Source of the DNA: Sideroxydans sp. CL21
Lineage (GTDB): Bacteria; Pseudomonadota; Gammaproteobacteria; Burkholderiales; Gallionellaceae
Length of the DNA: 64,000 bases
Direction: 5' to 3'
NCBI RefSeq assembly: GCF_902459525.1
Contig: NZ_LR699166.1
Coordinates: 2,554,501 to 2,618,500, forward strand
Shown: positions 18,374 to 28,033 of the stretch, in pieces
Layout of the letters: each line of letters opens with the position of its first letter
Position numbering within the stretch: the stretch's first letter is position 1
Position numbers and translations under genes: made by a program
The notes under the pieces: generated by a model
What the model was told of the DNA's origin: nothing
What the model saw: the letters and a program-made list of their open reading frames with translations, nothing else
Databases searched by the model: none

Positions 18374-19771
18374 TCAATTAAGACCATGCTGCGGAAGCAT
18401 AATCGTGAAACACGTTCGCCCTTTTTCAGACTTGGCGCTGATCGTGCCGCCGTGTATCTCGACGATAGACTTGGTGATTGTCAGTCCCAGCCCCACGTTT
18501 TCGGTATCCCCTTCTCGACGGGATGGGTCGGCGCGGTAGAAGCGTTCGAAAATCTTGGGTAAGTGTTCAGCAGGGATTTCCTGTCCAGGATTCTCAATGG
18601 TGATCATAGCGTTGTCCATATCTTCACTAATGGTGACATCGACCGCCATGCCTTCTGGAGTGAAACGGATGGCGTTCGATAATAAATTAGACAGAGCGCG
18701 CTGGATCATCAGTCGGTTGCCAACTATCGTTGCTGCTCCGCTCACATGAAGCTGTACACCGCGCTCGCCGACCAGAGCGTCATAGAAATCAAACAACTTT
18801 ACCATTTCAGCGTGCAGATAAATCACCTCTCGTGTTGGGACAATCAATCCATTATCAGCCATGGCGAGAAAAAGCATGTCCGATACCATTCGCGACAGAC
18901 GTTCAAGCTCTTCCAGGTTGGACTGTAAATTGGTACGATAATCCATGGCCTCGCGTTCACAACTCAAGGTAACCTGCGTTTGCACCATCATGTTGTTAAT
19001 CGGCATGTTCAGTTCGTGGGCAATATCGGAGGAAAATTCTGACAGCCGCTGGAACGCGCAGTTGAGCCGAGCCAGCATCTTATTGAATGCGGATATGAGC
19101 TCTTGCAGTTCTCGTGGGATTTCTGATATCAGTATTGGATTGTCCAGTCGATGGGTTGAAATGTCTGCCAGCATCGTCGACACATGCTTCAACGGCAAGA
19201 GTCCCCTTCGCACAGCCATCCAACCCAGCACCCCCATGACTAGCGTACACCCACCAATGCCGATCCATAAGAACATCTTGAAATCTTCAATAAATTCCTG
19301 ATCGCTTGTTATGTCGAGAGAGATTGCTACGTTGGCAGGCCGGCTGGACGGTATGCCAAGCTCAAGGCTATCAGTAGCGATCCGGAACGTATGATTGTCG
19401 AGTGACAATGTCACTGGCTGTGTTTTGGTTACTCCAGAACCGTCGAGTAAAAGCTTCACCATCTTCTCTTGCCCGACTGAAAACAGCAAAGTTCCATGAT
19501 TATCAACCACCGTGATTGTCATATCTGGGTGGCCTGCTACTATCGCATAGCGCAATTGCGGATTAAGTGCCTTTATGGATTCGTAGGAAGTCTTGTTGCT
19601 CAACACTTCACGCACCATATCCATCTTGCCGTTCATTTCCTCCATGTCGTGCTTATGAAATTGTTTTTCGACTGCGCGTTCGAACAACAATCCGGAAACG
19701 AGCAGAACGCAGGCTGTCGCACCAGCAAATAGCAGGCTGAGGCGTAATGTCAGTGAAACGGGTAGTTTCAT
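18374..19771 (-). CDS. Heavy-metal sensor histidine kinase (CusS/CopS-like)
   Basis: 465 residues. Two membrane segments (~8-30 and ~165-188) bracket a ~130-residue periplasmic sensor domain, followed by a HAMP domain and a HisKA DHp helix with the phospho-acceptor His near residue 252 in [13 protein letters not shown]. The HATPase domain has the N box [13 protein letters not shown] and G box [16 protein letters not shown]. The family usually has HELRTP after the His; here it is HELNMP. It overlaps the response-regulator stop by 4 nt. Metal specificity (copper, silver or other) cannot be read. Confidence 0.9.
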   Translation of the reverse strand: MKLPVSLTLRLSLLFAGATACVLLVSGLLFERAVEKQFHKHDMEEMNGKMDMVREVLSNKTSYESIKALNPQLRYAIVAGHPDMTITVVDNHGTLLFSVGQEKMVKLLLDGSGVTKTQPVTLSLDNHTFRIATDSLELGIPSSRPANVAISLDITSDQEFIEDFKMFLWIGIGGCTLVMGVLGWMAVRRGLLPLKHVSTMLADISTHRLDNPILISEIPRELQELISAFNKMLARLNCAFQRLSEFSSDIAHELNMPINNMMVQTQVTLSCEREAMDYRTNLQSNLEELERLSRMVSDMLFLAMADNGLIVPTREVIYLHAEMVKLFDFYDALVGERGVQLHVSGAATIVGNRLMIQRALSNLLSNAIRFTPEGMAVDVTISEDMDNAMITIENPGQEIPAEHLPKIFERFYRADPSRREGDTENVGLGLTITKSIVEIHGGTISAKSEKGRTCFTIMLPQHGLN

Positions 19772-20448
19772 GGTTCTGGAGCTTCCATTATGTAACCCAT
19801 GCCGCGCATGGTGCGAATGAGCTTAACCTCGTAATTCTCATCGATCTTGGAGCGCAAGCGGCGCACAGCGACATCAATAACGTTCGTATCGCTATTGAAG
19901 TTCATATCCCAGACTTGGGATGCAATCAACGAGCGCGGCAGGACCTCCCCTTGCCGCCGCATCATAAATTCGAGCAGCACGAATTCCTTGGAGGTGATGT
20001 TGATCCGCTTGCCAGCACGCGTGACGGTGCGCCGCAAAAGATTAAGTTCCAAATCAGCGACTGTGAGTTTTTCAAGTGACTGATTAACGCTTCCTCGCCG
20101 CAATAATGTTCGAATCCGCGCCAGCAGTTCGGAGAAGGCGAAAGGCTTTACAAGATAGTCGTCGGCCCCCAGTTCCAGCCCCTTGACGCGGTCATCCACA
20201 TGATTGCGCGCGGATAGGAACAGGACGGGGAACTGCTTGCCGACGCGCCGAATCTCGCTCAGAACTTCCCATCCATTGATCACGGGTAGCATCACGTCAA
20301 TTATTGCGAGGTCATAACTTTCTGTTAATGCCAAATGCAGTCCATCTTGCCCATCTTCAGCGATATCAGCTACAAAACCAGCTTCTACCAACCCCCGCCT
20401 GAGATATTTCCCCGTCTTCGGCTCATCTTCGATGATAAGTATTTTCAT
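19768..20448 (-). CDS. OmpR-family response regulator of the heavy-metal type (CusR/CopR-like)
   Basis: 226 residues. The receiver domain has the acidic pair at 7-8, phospho-acceptor Asp51 (LAIIDVMLP) and Lys in LVKPF. The winged-helix DNA-binding domain covers ~128-222 ([34 protein letters not shown]). It is the first gene of the two-component operon and is divergent from the cytochrome-porin gene; the palindrome at 20514 lies between them, suggesting autoregulation. Confidence 0.93.
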   Translation of the reverse strand: MKILIIEDEPKTGKYLRRGLVEAGFVADIAEDGQDGLHLALTESYDLAIIDVMLPVINGWEVLSEIRRVGKQFPVLFLSARNHVDDRVKGLELGADDYLVKPFAFSELLARIRTLLRRGSVNQSLEKLTVADLELNLLRRTVTRAGKRINITSKEFVLLEFMMRRQGEVLPRSLIASQVWDMNFNSDTNVIDVAVRRLRSKIDENYEVKLIRTMRGMGYIMEAPEP

Positions 20449-20513
20449 GTCATACCTGACCTAATTATGAGAGGGCTTACGAAGTATACAAGGTGAAAAG
20501 TCAATTTTTGAAG

Positions 20514-20529
20514 ATTACAAATTTGTAAT
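20514..20529. promoter_or_regulatory. Palindromic operator, heavy-metal response-regulator type (copy 2)
   Basis: Same ATTACAAATTTGTAAT as at 16753, in the same orientation with matching flanks. It sits 66 bp before the response-regulator start and 176 bp before the cytochrome-porin start. Confidence 0.75.
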
Positions 20530-20704
20530 GTTCGGATCATCAAACTGACAGGCGGTAGTCGTCAAGATTTAAGTGCAGCAAACTTTGCATGTTGCATCCC
20601 GAAGTTAGTAATGATGCCAAGCCGCAGTTTAATTTATCGGTGGAGTGAGAGTAGATCAACTTAAAGACAATTTTTACCAATTAAATTTAGGGAGTCTTAT
20701 AACT

Positions 20705-22072
20705 ATGAGCTTTAATAAAATACTGTTTGCATGCTATGCCTTGATGGCAGCAGCATTTTGGGCACCGCAAGCGCAAGCTATTCCCGCGTTTGCCCGCCAA
20801 ACCGGTATGGCATGTGATGCTTGCCATTACCAGCACTTCCCTGTTTTGAACAGCTTCGGCCGCGCTTTCAAGGAAGGCGGCTTCACCATGATCGGAGCCG
20901 AAGAACAAATTACGGGCGAATTGGGCCTTTCTATCCCTTCCACTCTGAACGCAGCGATTGAGGCTTACTCGGGATATACAAAAACCAATGGCCCAACCAC
21001 GGCAGCTACCGCTACCACCAAAAACAACAACAATGGCCAATTTCAAGCCTTGCAGTCAGCCAGCGTTTTCTTTGGGGGGCGAGTAGGCGAGCATATTGGC
21101 TTTGAGGCAGAACTCAATATCTATCCAACCCCGTCCGGCCTGCTTAATTATAAGATGCCTATGGTTTACGATGTGGGTGATGCAAAAGTCGGCGGCGTTA
21201 TCTATTCAACTTCCGTTTACGGGCCTTCGTTTGGTCTTGAGGTGATGAACACCGGTGCAAACGCAGTTCATCTATTTAACCAGTTCGACATGCCGGTGAT
21301 TTCCGCACAACAGTATCTCAACACCGGACTTCCAGCCCAGGGAATCGATTTAATCGCCAGCAATGAAAATGGGTTCGCTGTCCTGGGGAAATGGATGCCC
21401 GATAACCAATCTGGCTCAGGCAGTCCGTCTTCCAATTATCTCCGCCTTGCAGCCACTCCTGGGGACCTGATTCCAGGATTTGATTTTGGCGTAGGGGTTC
21501 AGCTATGGAACGGGACTGCTGCTTCGACATGTAATACACCAGGAATAGTGGGCGGCAATTGCGCCTCATCTCCATCCCCTTTCATTCAAAGTCCTGTTTC
21601 AGGGTTCACAATAGCAAATGGAGTGTTTGATACCAAAGCGAGCGCAATCGATACGCAGTTGCTGGGAAATGTAGGCGGATTGCCGCTGACCTTCATTGCC
21701 TCCTATGCAAGAGCGCCCAGCAGCGGTGCGCCATCAGGTGTGGTTAATGGGTTTCAGGGCAATATTTTTAACCCCGGAACAGCCACGCGCTCATCATTCA
21801 ATTTGGGCGCCGAGCTCGGTATCACTTCAAGAGTTACATTGCAGGCTGGCCTACGCAGAGCGAATAGCGGGTTTGCTTTCGGTTCAATCAGTAACGCAAC
21901 AGACAACGCGTTGCTCATCGGTGCTACCTACAAATTCAGCTTGAACGTCAGGGCGGATTTGAGCTATTCAAAATACAGTGGCGATATGTATGGTGCGGCA
22001 TCCCAATCGATTCAAGGAGCAAATTATATGGGTGATAACTTGACCAGTCTTCATCTTATAGCGGCATTTTGA
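20705..22072 (+). CDS. Monoheme cytochrome c-porin fusion, Cyc2-like outer-membrane protein
   Basis: 455 residues from ATG 20705, which follows AGGGAGTC; a start 20 codons earlier would disrupt the signal peptide. The signal peptide ends QAQA|IPAFARQ. One heme c site, C37-x-x-C-H41, lies directly after the mature N-terminus (FARQTGMACDACH), then FPVLNSFGRAFKEGG. The remaining ~380 residues look like a 14-18-strand beta-barrel with an aromatic C-terminus (LIAAF). An N-terminal monoheme domain plugging a porin is the architecture of Cyc2, the outer-membrane iron oxidase of neutrophilic iron oxidisers. Whether this one oxidises iron is inference; it may belong to a related family. Its control by a metal two-component system is suggested by the shared palindrome. 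Confidence 0.65.
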   Translation: MSFNKILFACYALMAAAFWAPQAQAIPAFARQTGMACDACHYQHFPVLNSFGRAFKEGGFTMIGAEEQITGELGLSIPSTLNAAIEAYSGYTKTNGPTTAATATTKNNNNGQFQALQSASVFFGGRVGEHIGFEAELNIYPTPSGLLNYKMPMVYDVGDAKVGGVIYSTSVYGPSFGLEVMNTGANAVHLFNQFDMPVISAQQYLNTGLPAQGIDLIASNENGFAVLGKWMPDNQSGSGSPSSNYLRLAATPGDLIPGFDFGVGVQLWNGTAASTCNTPGIVGGNCASSPSPFIQSPVSGFTIANGVFDTKASAIDTQLLGNVGGLPLTFIASYARAPSSGAPSGVVNGFQGNIFNPGTATRSSFNLGAELGITSRVTLQAGLRRANSGFAFGSISNATDNALLIGATYKFSLNVRADLSYSKYSGDMYGAASQSIQGANYMGDNLTSLHLIAAF

Positions 22073-22092
22073 TTCTCTCTCCTGAGATTTCA

Positions 22093-22118
22093 GGCCGGCA
22101 TAGGCCGGCCATTTTTTA
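22093..22118 (+). terminator. Rho-independent terminator after the cytochrome-porin gene
   Basis: GGCCGGC-ATAG-GCCGGCC hairpin followed by ATTTTTT, 20 nt after the stop codon. Confidence 0.85.
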
Positions 22119-22324
22119 TGCGTTCAAAAACTAAACGCAACGCTTTTGGCCGTGGGGATGCATATAATCAGCCACCCAGGCCAAATGAATAACCTTGATC
22201 TTTTGGCAGCGTTCCGAGGTTGGCTTTACTGGCGTCCGTCGCTTGGCCTTTGTAAAGTCCTTTGTTTCCGATTTATGGGGCTCAAAACTATAAAAATCGT
22301 TATGTGAATGGAAGGAGTTGGCTT

Positions 22325-22834
22325 TTGAATCATTCAAGAAAGTTTATTGCGTTATTTACTCTTTTGTTCACAGCGGGTTGTTCATCCACGGAAGGCGTGA
22401 GCAACAGTGTCGGGAATTTCTTCCGATCCACTGAAGACCAACCCATCAAGATTGACTCTGAACCGTCCGGGGCTGGGGTTTACGTGATGGGCCAAAAACT
22501 CGGTGTTACTCCCCTTACAATCAGCCGTAAGGATGTATTCCCGCTCACCTACCCCAAGGAGGAGGAACCTCAGTACGGCAAGGTAATCATCAAGAAAGAC
22601 GGTTGTTTGGATTTCGCCAAGACGATCAGCCCAAAGATAATCGATGCCGGATTACATGCGCAGCTTAACTGCGGGGATTCAACTCCAACATCATCTCAAA
22701 CCTCCAGTGATTCTCCATGCGTTAGCGAAACCGTTGAGCAACGGCTGGATAAAATCAAGGATCTTTTGAACAAAGGGATAATAACTGGAGAAGAAGCGGA
22801 GAAGGCGAGAGCGCGCGTCCTCAACGATCTTTAA
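22325..22834 (+). CDS. Lipoprotein with PEGA-like region and SHOCT-type tail
   Basis: 169 residues from TTG 22325, preferred because GGAAGGAG lies just upstream and the product then begins with a clean lipoprotein signal (KFIALFTLLFTAGC, lipobox TAGC); the ATG at 22262 would place ~20 odd residues in front. After the lipidated Cys comes a short linker, a PEGA-like segment (IDSEPSGAGVYVMGQKLGVTPL), a Ser/Thr-rich linker and a SHOCT-like tail (VEQRLDKIKDLLNKGII). Likely anchored to a membrane facing the periplasm; function unknown. Confidence 0.7.
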   Translation: MNHSRKFIALFTLLFTAGCSSTEGVSNSVGNFFRSTEDQPIKIDSEPSGAGVYVMGQKLGVTPLTISRKDVFPLTYPKEEEPQYGKVIIKKDGCLDFAKTISPKIIDAGLHAQLNCGDSTPTSSQTSSDSPCVSETVEQRLDKIKDLLNKGIITGEEAEKARARVLNDL

Positions 22835-23282
22835 TCTGATCTGTATTGGATGGTAAGGCTATGTATTGGTATAGGGCAGCTATGCCGCTCTGATAATTCG
22901 ATGCCAGATTGCGGACAGTTGCGACTGACAGGAATTGGCCGAATTGTGACTGATTGCCTTCGTTAGCGCCACCGTCTCTAGCCTGCTCGGAAGGAGACAT
23001 TCACAACCTGCCGTTCCTAACCCACTCCGGTCATAGCTCTTAACGAATTCGTTGCCACAAAGCGGTCATTGGCGAACTCACACAATCGACCCGAAAGAGA
23101 CAGTCAAAAGAAATTCAATGGAGGCACAATTCTCGGCCACTGCGGACACCGACGGTTCCACAAAATAATTGGTGATTAAGAATGTTTGAGTCCGGTTTAT
23201 AACTTGTCGACTTCACACTTATAACTCGTTTGCGACAGTCGGCTATTGAAATTCGCTCCCCCATTTCGGACATTTGTCTGTA
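22835..23282. other. Gene-free stretch with a dispersed repeat (inverted copy)
   Basis: No gene seen. About 23010-23090 read on the minus strand (GTGTGAGTTCG, GAATTCGTTAAG-GCTATGACC, GGAGTGGGTTAGGAA) matches 38798-38865. See also 13800-13890. Confidence 0.65.
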
Positions 23283-24191
23283 TTAGAGGTGGTTTGCTGA
23301 CTGTTTGATGAAATCAATAAATGCCCGCAGCGGCGCAGGCAAGAGGCGACGACCGGGGTAGTAAAGAAAGGGCCCGGAGAAGCTCAACCACCACGGTTCA
23401 AGGACTGGCTCCAGTGCTCCGCTGTCAATATGTGGGCGTAGCCAGTCTTCAAAAAGATAGATGATGCCGGTACCGGCGATTGCCGCGTCGACTGCAAGAT
23501 CGGTTGCCGTGCCGACCTGTACGAGGAGTGGGCCGGAAGGATCGACCCGAAGCACCTCCCCCTTACGTTCGAATTCCCACGGCGTCATCGCGCCGCTGCT
23601 GATGCAGCTGCGCAAACATTCGTGCTGGAGTAAGTCGCGTGGGTGCGTGGGTCGACCACAACGTTCAAGGTAGGCAGGTGATGCGGCCGTTGCAAAACGC
23701 TGAACCCGAGGTCCGATCGGCACGGCAATCATGTCTTGCTCTAGCCGTTCCTCGTATCGAATACCCGCGTCGCAACCTGCAGCTAGGATATCAACGAAGT
23801 TGTCGTCGGCAATTATCTCCAGTCGGATATCTGGATAGGCAGCAAGAAAAGGCGGCACAATTGCTGGCAGCACCAATCGTACTGCACTGACAGGAACATT
23901 AAGCCGCAATGTGCCGGTTGGTCGGTCGCGAAAATCGTTCACTAAGTCGAGTGCAGCCTGCACTTCGTTCAGTGCAGGCCCAAGCCGATCGAGAAAGCGT
24001 TGCCCCGCCTCGGTCGGCATAACGCTGCGTGTAGTGCGATGGAGCAGCCTGACACCGAGGTGTGTTTCCAGCCTACGTACTGATTCGCTGAGGCCCGATG
24101 CACTGCCACCACTCGCACGTGCGCCTTCGCGAAAACCCTTTGAATGGGCCACTGTGACGAAGGCGTTCAAGTCATTAAAGTCGATATTCAT
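23283..24191 (-). CDS. LysR-family transcriptional regulator
   Basis: 302 residues. The N-terminal winged helix-turn-helix (~1-60: FNDLNAFVTVAHSKGFREGAR, SVRRLETHLGVRLLHRTTR) is followed by the periplasmic-binding-protein-like effector domain (~90-295). Divergent from the aldo/keto reductase gene at 24293, which it probably controls; the ~100 nt between them would hold the operator. Confidence 0.92.
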   Translation of the reverse strand: MNIDFNDLNAFVTVAHSKGFREGARASGGSASGLSESVRRLETHLGVRLLHRTTRSVMPTEAGQRFLDRLGPALNEVQAALDLVNDFRDRPTGTLRLNVPVSAVRLVLPAIVPPFLAAYPDIRLEIIADDNFVDILAAGCDAGIRYEERLEQDMIAVPIGPRVQRFATAASPAYLERCGRPTHPRDLLQHECLRSCISSGAMTPWEFERKGEVLRVDPSGPLLVQVGTATDLAVDAAIAGTGIIYLFEDWLRPHIDSGALEPVLEPWWLSFSGPFLYYPGRRLLPAPLRAFIDFIKQSANHL

Positions 24192-24292
24192 TGTTCGCTG
24201 TAGCGTACGACCTGTGCTAATTATACAGGCTTGTCGAACAAACGTACCGCAACTATTATGAGTTCACATGCAACCCCACAGGAGTCTTCACT

Positions 24293-25183
24293 TTGTCTAA
24301 CATCAATCAATCCAACTCCTACAAGCTTGGCAACAATGCAGTTAAACGACTTGGTTACGGAGCCATGCAACTTGCAGGCCGTGGCGTTTTCGGACCGCCC
24401 AAGGATCATGACGCGGCGTTGGCAGTGTTGCGTGAGGCAGTTGCCAGCGGAATCAATCATGTTGACACCGCAGATTTCTATGGCCCGCACATCACCAACC
24501 ACATTATCCGCGAAGCTCTGCACCCGTATCGTGACGGTCTCGTTATTGTCACCAAGATCGGCTGCAGGCGCGGCGCGGATGGATCATGGAACCGGGCCTT
24601 ATCGCCAAAAGAACTGACTCAGGCGGTTCACGACAATCTTCGTAACCTGGGCATGGATGTACTCGACGTGATCAATTTACGTAGCATGTTCAACGTGCAT
24701 GGTCCTGCCGAGGGATCGATCGAGGAGCCGCTCACTGTCTTGGCCGAACTTCAGCGCCAGGGCTTGGTGCGTCATATCGGGCTGAGCAACGTCACTCACA
24801 CTCAGATCGCAGAAGGCCGTCGGATCTGCGACATCGTCTGCGTGCAGAACCAATACAACTTGGCACATCGTGACGACGACGCGCTGATCGACGACCTAGC
24901 CCGAAAGGGCATTGCCTATGTGCCTTTCTTCCCACTCGGCGGGTTCACACCGTTGCAATCGTCCACGCTGATTGCTGTTGCGGGTCGACTTGAGGCCACG
25001 CCAATGCAGGTCGCTCTAGCTTGGCTGCTGCAACGCTCTCCTAACATTCTGCTGATTCCCGGCACCTCGTCGGTAGCACATCTACGCGAGAACCTTGCGG
25101 CGTCAGCCTTGGTTCTTTCCAAAGATGACTTAGCCGAACTGAATAGTGTCGATTCAATAGAATCGAGATTAGTTAACGAATGA
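24293..25183 (+). CDS. Aldo/keto reductase
   Basis: 296 residues, start TTG 24293 after an AGGAG site. A TIM-barrel NADPH-dependent oxidoreductase: DTADFYG carries the conserved Asp and catalytic Tyr, KIGCRRG the Lys; the fourth catalytic position, usually His, reads Arg in VINLRS, as in some bacterial members. GLSNVT and IPGTSSVAHLRENL form the cofactor-binding end. Reduces small aldehydes or ketones; substrate unknown. Confidence 0.9.
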   Translation: MSNINQSNSYKLGNNAVKRLGYGAMQLAGRGVFGPPKDHDAALAVLREAVASGINHVDTADFYGPHITNHIIREALHPYRDGLVIVTKIGCRRGADGSWNRALSPKELTQAVHDNLRNLGMDVLDVINLRSMFNVHGPAEGSIEEPLTVLAELQRQGLVRHIGLSNVTHTQIAEGRRICDIVCVQNQYNLAHRDDDALIDDLARKGIAYVPFFPLGGFTPLQSSTLIAVAGRLEATPMQVALAWLLQRSPNILLIPGTSSVAHLRENLAASALVLSKDDLAELNSVDSIESRLVNE

Positions 25184-25299
25184 AGCTCTACATGAACGAC
25201 CGTTAAGTGCGCATCGGTCATATAACATGGTGGCGAACGTCGACTTCTCCGCGCTCAGCAGAAGTCCCAAGGTCAGCGTCGGCAATGGCCGACGGCCCG

Positions 25300-25593
25300 T
25301 CAGTGAGGCATGTGTCCAGCATTATGTATCACGACATCGAGCCGACCGCACTCGGAAATGATGCTGGCAATTCCCGCATCGACCGATTCTGGGGAGGAAA
25401 CGTCGAGTTCGAGAGGATGCAAATCGACGCTATATTCTGTTGCATAGCTTCTCACTGCCGTAGCTTGGGGTACGTTTCGGCCTTTGGTTTCCCGCATACT
25501 GGCGTAGACAATATTTCCGGCACGAGCAAGCGCACGAGCGGTGAGTGCACCGAAACCGCTCGATGCACCTGTAATAACGATAACTTGTTTCAT
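25300..25593 (-). pseudogene. Truncated short-chain dehydrogenase/reductase
   Basis: From ATG 25593 the product has the SDR Rossmann start (VIVITGASSGFGALTARALA) and the NAG motif (DVVIHNAGH), then ends two residues later. The YxxxK catalytic site and the remaining ~150 residues are missing, and sequence downstream (25200-25300) does not restore them in any frame. It is the remnant of an SDR gene cut by a deletion. Confidence 0.75.
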
Positions 25594-25648
25594 GGCTGTT
25601 CCTTTCGATGCAGTCAAAAAATTTCTTTCATAGAATTGTGCGAGGCAT

Positions 25649-26389
25649 CTAAATGATTCCACCGTTTGCGCGCAGCGTTTGGCCATTGATCCAGCTTCCG
25701 TCGTCTTGCGCCAGGAAGGCGACCGAGGAGGCTATGTCTTGCGGCTGGCCCAAACGCTCTAGAGGTGCCAACTTAGCCAAACGATCGACAAGTTCTTGCG
25801 GCTTTCCGTTAAGGAATAAGTCGGTGGCCGTCGGCCCTGGCGCGATAGCATTGACAGTGATGTTGCGACCTCGTAATTCCTTGGCAAGCACGCTGGTCAT
25901 CGCCTCGACGCCTGCCTTAGTAGCAGCATAAACACCATAGGTCGGCTGTAACAAACCAACCACGCTCGACGAAAAATTAATGATGCGACCACCATCCCGC
26001 AAGCGTTTGACGGCTTCACGCATCGTATTGAACGTGCCTTTTAGATTGATCGCGACTTGCCGGTCGAACGTTGCATCATCGGTTTCGCCAATTGTTGTTG
26101 TCACCATGATCCCAGCGTTGTTGACTAATACGTCGACTCCACCGTAGGCCACTTCAGCGGCGTCGAACATGGCTCGCACGGCAGCCGCATCGCTGACGTC
26201 TGCTTGAACCACCAGACCGCAACCACCAGCTTGCACGATTTGTTGCTTCAGCGCCTCGGCGGGTACCGCGCTACCCGAATAGTTGATCACGACGGCAAAG
26301 CCGTCGGAGGCGAGACGTTGAGCTACCACAGCTCCGATTCCACGTGATGATCCAGTGACGATAGCTACTTTCTTGTTCACGTTGTTCAA
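25649..26389 (-). CDS. SDR-family NAD(P)-dependent oxidoreductase (3-oxoacyl-ACP-reductase-like)
   Basis: 246 residues from TTG 26389, chosen because AAGGAG lies 6-7 nt upstream; the ATG at 26452 would add 21 residues lacking family similarity. Cofactor motif TGSSRGIG, NNAG, catalytic Ser in INFSSSVVG and YGVYAATKAG (Tyr-x3-Lys), and the C-terminal NGQTLRANGGII. Intact. Divergent from the LysR gene at 26561. Confidence 0.9.
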   Translation of the reverse strand: MNNVNKKVAIVTGSSRGIGAVVAQRLASDGFAVVINYSGSAVPAEALKQQIVQAGGCGLVVQADVSDAAAVRAMFDAAEVAYGGVDVLVNNAGIMVTTTIGETDDATFDRQVAINLKGTFNTMREAVKRLRDGGRIINFSSSVVGLLQPTYGVYAATKAGVEAMTSVLAKELRGRNITVNAIAPGPTATDLFLNGKPQELVDRLAKLAPLERLGQPQDIASSVAFLAQDDGSWINGQTLRANGGII

Positions 26390-26560
26390 ATGAGTCTCCT
26401 TGAGGTTGAGTTTCAGCGCTTCGTAAGCTGCCCTGTCGATTCCGACTCCCATAAGTCTTTATTGCCAGGCAACGGCCGCATGATGCCAATTAACCAGCAG
26501 TGGATAAACTAGATATAATCGACAACACTATTCCATATTCGTTAACAATTAGCAGCTGCT

Positions 26561-27457
26561 ATGGACAAATTTGAGTCAATGCGAATTTTTGCTCGCATCG
26601 TCGAGCTAAAAAGCTTTACCCGTGCCGCCGAGGATCTGCGTTATCCAAAATCGACGGTGACAAATGCCATCAAGCAGCTTGAAGCGCACCTGCGAGTGAG
26701 GTTGCTTAACCGAACCACCCGCCTAGTGACACCGACACTAGATGGTGAAGCCTATTACGCTCGCTGCGCGCGACTGCTAGCCGATTTGGAAGAAACGGAA
26801 AATGTATTCACGGATGCCGTCGCCAAGCCTGGCGGCTTGTTAAGGGTTGACATGCACGGTACGCTAGCACGTCATTTCGTGTTGCCGCAGCTAAATCAGT
26901 TCTGCGAGCGTTACCCTAACATCGAACTACAAATAGGCATCGGTGACAGATTAGTTGATCTAGTCAAGGAAGGTGTTGATTGCGTACTACGCGTAGGCGA
27001 ATTGCAAGATTCGTCAATGATAGCGAGGCGACTTGCCATGTTGGAGCAAGTGACAGTTGCCAGTCCAGAATACCTGAAGCAATACGGGGAGCCACAAACA
27101 ATTGGAGATCTAGACCGGCATCATGCCGTGAATTTTTTCTCGTCACAGACCGGAAAGTTCTATCCTTTCGAATTCAAGGTCAACAACGAGGTTCGTCAAA
27201 TTGATATTGGCGGCAAAATCTCTGTCAACAACGCTGATGCCTACGTGGCATGCTGCCGTTCAGGTTTTGGATTGATACAGGCACCAAGATACGGCATAGC
27301 TGGATTCATTGCAACGGGCGAACTTCGTGAGGTTCTACCTGACTGTCGTCCTGCTCCTGCAAAGGTCTCAGTGTTGTATCCTCATCGGCAACAACTATCT
27401 CCCAGGGTGCGCGTGTTCGTTGACTGGCTGGCGAATATATTTAGTGTTGCTCACTAG
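26561..27457 (+). CDS. LysR-family transcriptional regulator
   Basis: 298 residues. Winged helix-turn-helix at ~1-60 (FESMRIFARIVELKSFTRAAE, NRTTRLVTPTLDG), effector domain ~90-290. Belongs to the MDKFESMRIF-type subgroup often found beside oxidoreductases. Divergent from the SDR gene, its likely target; the 170-nt intergenic region is AT-rich. Confidence 0.92.
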   Translation: MDKFESMRIFARIVELKSFTRAAEDLRYPKSTVTNAIKQLEAHLRVRLLNRTTRLVTPTLDGEAYYARCARLLADLEETENVFTDAVAKPGGLLRVDMHGTLARHFVLPQLNQFCERYPNIELQIGIGDRLVDLVKEGVDCVLRVGELQDSSMIARRLAMLEQVTVASPEYLKQYGEPQTIGDLDRHHAVNFFSSQTGKFYPFEFKVNNEVRQIDIGGKISVNNADAYVACCRSGFGLIQAPRYGIAGFIATGELREVLPDCRPAPAKVSVLYPHRQQLSPRVRVFVDWLANIFSVAH

Positions 27458-27609
27458 GTGTAAGACATGCGGCCCAAGTTACCCCAGAAGGTGATTCTTT
27501 GGGACGTTGTATTCAAGATTGAATAAGTAGAAAAGTCGTTATTTTGCCTAGCTAATAAGGCTTTCCGTCTTTATGAGTAAATACCGACACGACGTGTCGG
27601 GTAACAAAT

Positions 27610-28023
27610 CTATACTTCAACTAATGGATACGATTCAACGTAGCTATCACCATCGACACCGTAGTAAGTGACTGTCCGAGCGATTAAATCAACGTCGTAT
27701 TTCACAGTTCCGGCTTTCCAGCTCGCGATCAGGAATTCTGGAAAGGTGCTTTCTCCAGCCTGATCTATGCGCAGCGCTGTAATAAGGGCTTGGGGGTTGA
27801 ATGGGGGTACGTCCACCATGCCTTCTATTAACGGTGTGCCTTGTACAGCAACGGGGCCAAGATTTGTTACGTAGAGACTTTGGCAGGATGGCAGAAACCA
27901 GAAATTGCGTTTTACGCCCGCACGTCTAAGAGTTTCTGCTAAATAAGGAAAACCACCAACCTTTGGTCTGCCAGTCATAGCTCTTTGATGCGCTGATTTA
28001 AGATTTTCAATTGCGTTGTTCAT
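27610..28023 (-). CDS. DUF1398 (YbcV-like) family protein
   Basis: 137 residues, soluble, with the family-typical start IENLKSAHQRAMTGRPKVGGFPYLAETLRRAGV and the YVESYPLV ending. Function unknown; members are often induced by stress or regulated by MarR proteins. Lies 10 nt downstream of a MarR gene, so probably in one operon with it. Confidence 0.82.
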   Translation of the reverse strand: MNNAIENLKSAHQRAMTGRPKVGGFPYLAETLRRAGVKRNFWFLPSCQSLYVTNLGPVAVQGTPLIEGMVDVPPFNPQALITALRIDQAGESTFPEFLIASWKAGTVKYDVDLIARTVTYYGVDGDSYVESYPLVEV

Positions 28024-28033
28024 TTTTTACTCC

